A DNA stretch of 7,102 nt from Nitrospirota bacterium (GTDB lineage Bacteria > Nitrospirota > Thermodesulfovibrionia > Thermodesulfovibrionales > JdFR-85): NCBI GenBank assembly GCA_013152195.1, contig JAADGU010000084.1:1-7102 (forward strand), read 5' to 3'. Each line of letters opens with the position of its first letter. Position 1 is the stretch's first letter. The notes beneath the pieces were generated by a model. It was given only the letters and a program-made list of their open reading frames with translations, had not been told where the DNA came from and did no database searches. This document shows, one piece after another, positions 6,753-7,102 of this stretch. Made by a program: the position numbers and the translations under genes.

Positions 6753-7102
6753 TTACAGGCTTCTGTGTGCCCCTGAGGGTCTCCATGCCGGGGAGATTAC
6801 CCCTTTATGGCGGGGATTGTGGATGCAGGCTGCCCAGGTAAGGGTGGATGGGCCGTATTTCCGGTTTAACCTGTCCATTACATCAAGCAGTTCGGCCCTC
6901 CTGTTCTGCTCATTAAATATCGTCAGCTGGTTGTTGACCTGCTCAAGGCCGGAGAGGGTTATCCCGAGCAGACGCACGGGCTCTCTCAGCCTTACAGAGT
7001 TTAATATATCCGTGGCTGTTTGAAATATCCTGTGGGTGTCGTTGGTAGGGGAGTTGATCCTGCGCTGCCTTGTAAAGGTTTCAAAGCTCCGGTATCTTAT
7101 CA
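6753..7102 (-). CDS. dinB: DNA polymerase IV (Y-family), C-terminal fragment
   Basis: The minus-strand frame is open from the right edge to the TAA complementary to 6753-6755, giving the last 115 residues. The sequence IRYRSFETFTRQRRI, followed by TDDT-like NDTHRI and then EPVRLLGITLSGL, is the little-finger (polymerase-associated) domain of DinB. QLTIF (fragment residues 58-62) resembles the QLxLF beta-clamp binding motif at its usual place after the 'SGL' segment. The protein ends with KGVISPAWRPSGAHRSL. DinB performs low-fidelity translesion synthesis, often under SOS control. The catalytic palm, start codon and any LexA box lie outside the window. The gene converges on the delta-60 lipoprotein gene across the terminator at 6664-6692. 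Confidence 0.88.
   Translation of the reverse strand, partial: IRYRSFETFTRQRRINSPTNDTHRIFQTATDILNSVRLREPVRLLGITLSGLEQVNNQLTIFNEQNRRAELLDVMDRLNRKYGPSTLTWAACIHNPRHKGVISPAWRPSGAHRSL

Noticed and set aside
6694..7023. Plus-strand open frame of 109 codons at the right end
   Set aside because: It lies opposite dinB, whose minus-strand translation matches the polymerase little-finger domain clearly. The plus frame resembles no known protein.

Overview
No wholly new system is evident in this window. It reads as a stretch of ordinary bacterial chromosome, with seven protein genes or fragments, moderate GC and frequent AGG and ATA codons. The gene types fit a Nitrospirota or Desulfobacterota-like organism: delta-60 repeat lipoprotein, endonuclease-type MutL, archaeal-type inositol/fructose phosphatase, and dispersed short palindromes. 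That placement is an inference from style and is only moderately to weakly supported.

Layout: the left edge carries the first 34 codons of proA (proline synthesis) on the minus strand, with an extended -10 promoter. Divergent from it on the plus strand is mutL (262-1955). It is broken by a frameshift in the ATPase lid and carries a run of eleven 7-bp repeats in its interdomain linker. Next come an IMPase/FBPase-family phosphatase (2039-2851), a 149-bp gap holding two look-alike palindromes, and a two-ATPase ABC-F protein (3001-4863). After a 214-bp gap with a likely promoter comes a lipoprotein (5078-6655) built from seven delta-60 repeats, probably a beta-propeller. A strong hairpin terminator (6664-6692) separates it from the convergent C-terminal part of dinB (DNA polymerase IV), which runs off the right edge.

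How the genes relate: mutL, the phosphatase and the ABC-F gene share a direction but have gaps of 83 and 149 bp and no functional link, so a tight operon is not supported. The two DNA-maintenance genes, mutL and dinB, are about 5 kb apart and oppositely oriented. The point most worth a second look is mutL: a 4-nt-type lesion in the ATP lid, plus a heptanucleotide repeat tract whose copy-number changes would shift the reading frame. This could be a switchable mutator locus, a decayed gene, or an assembly error in part.
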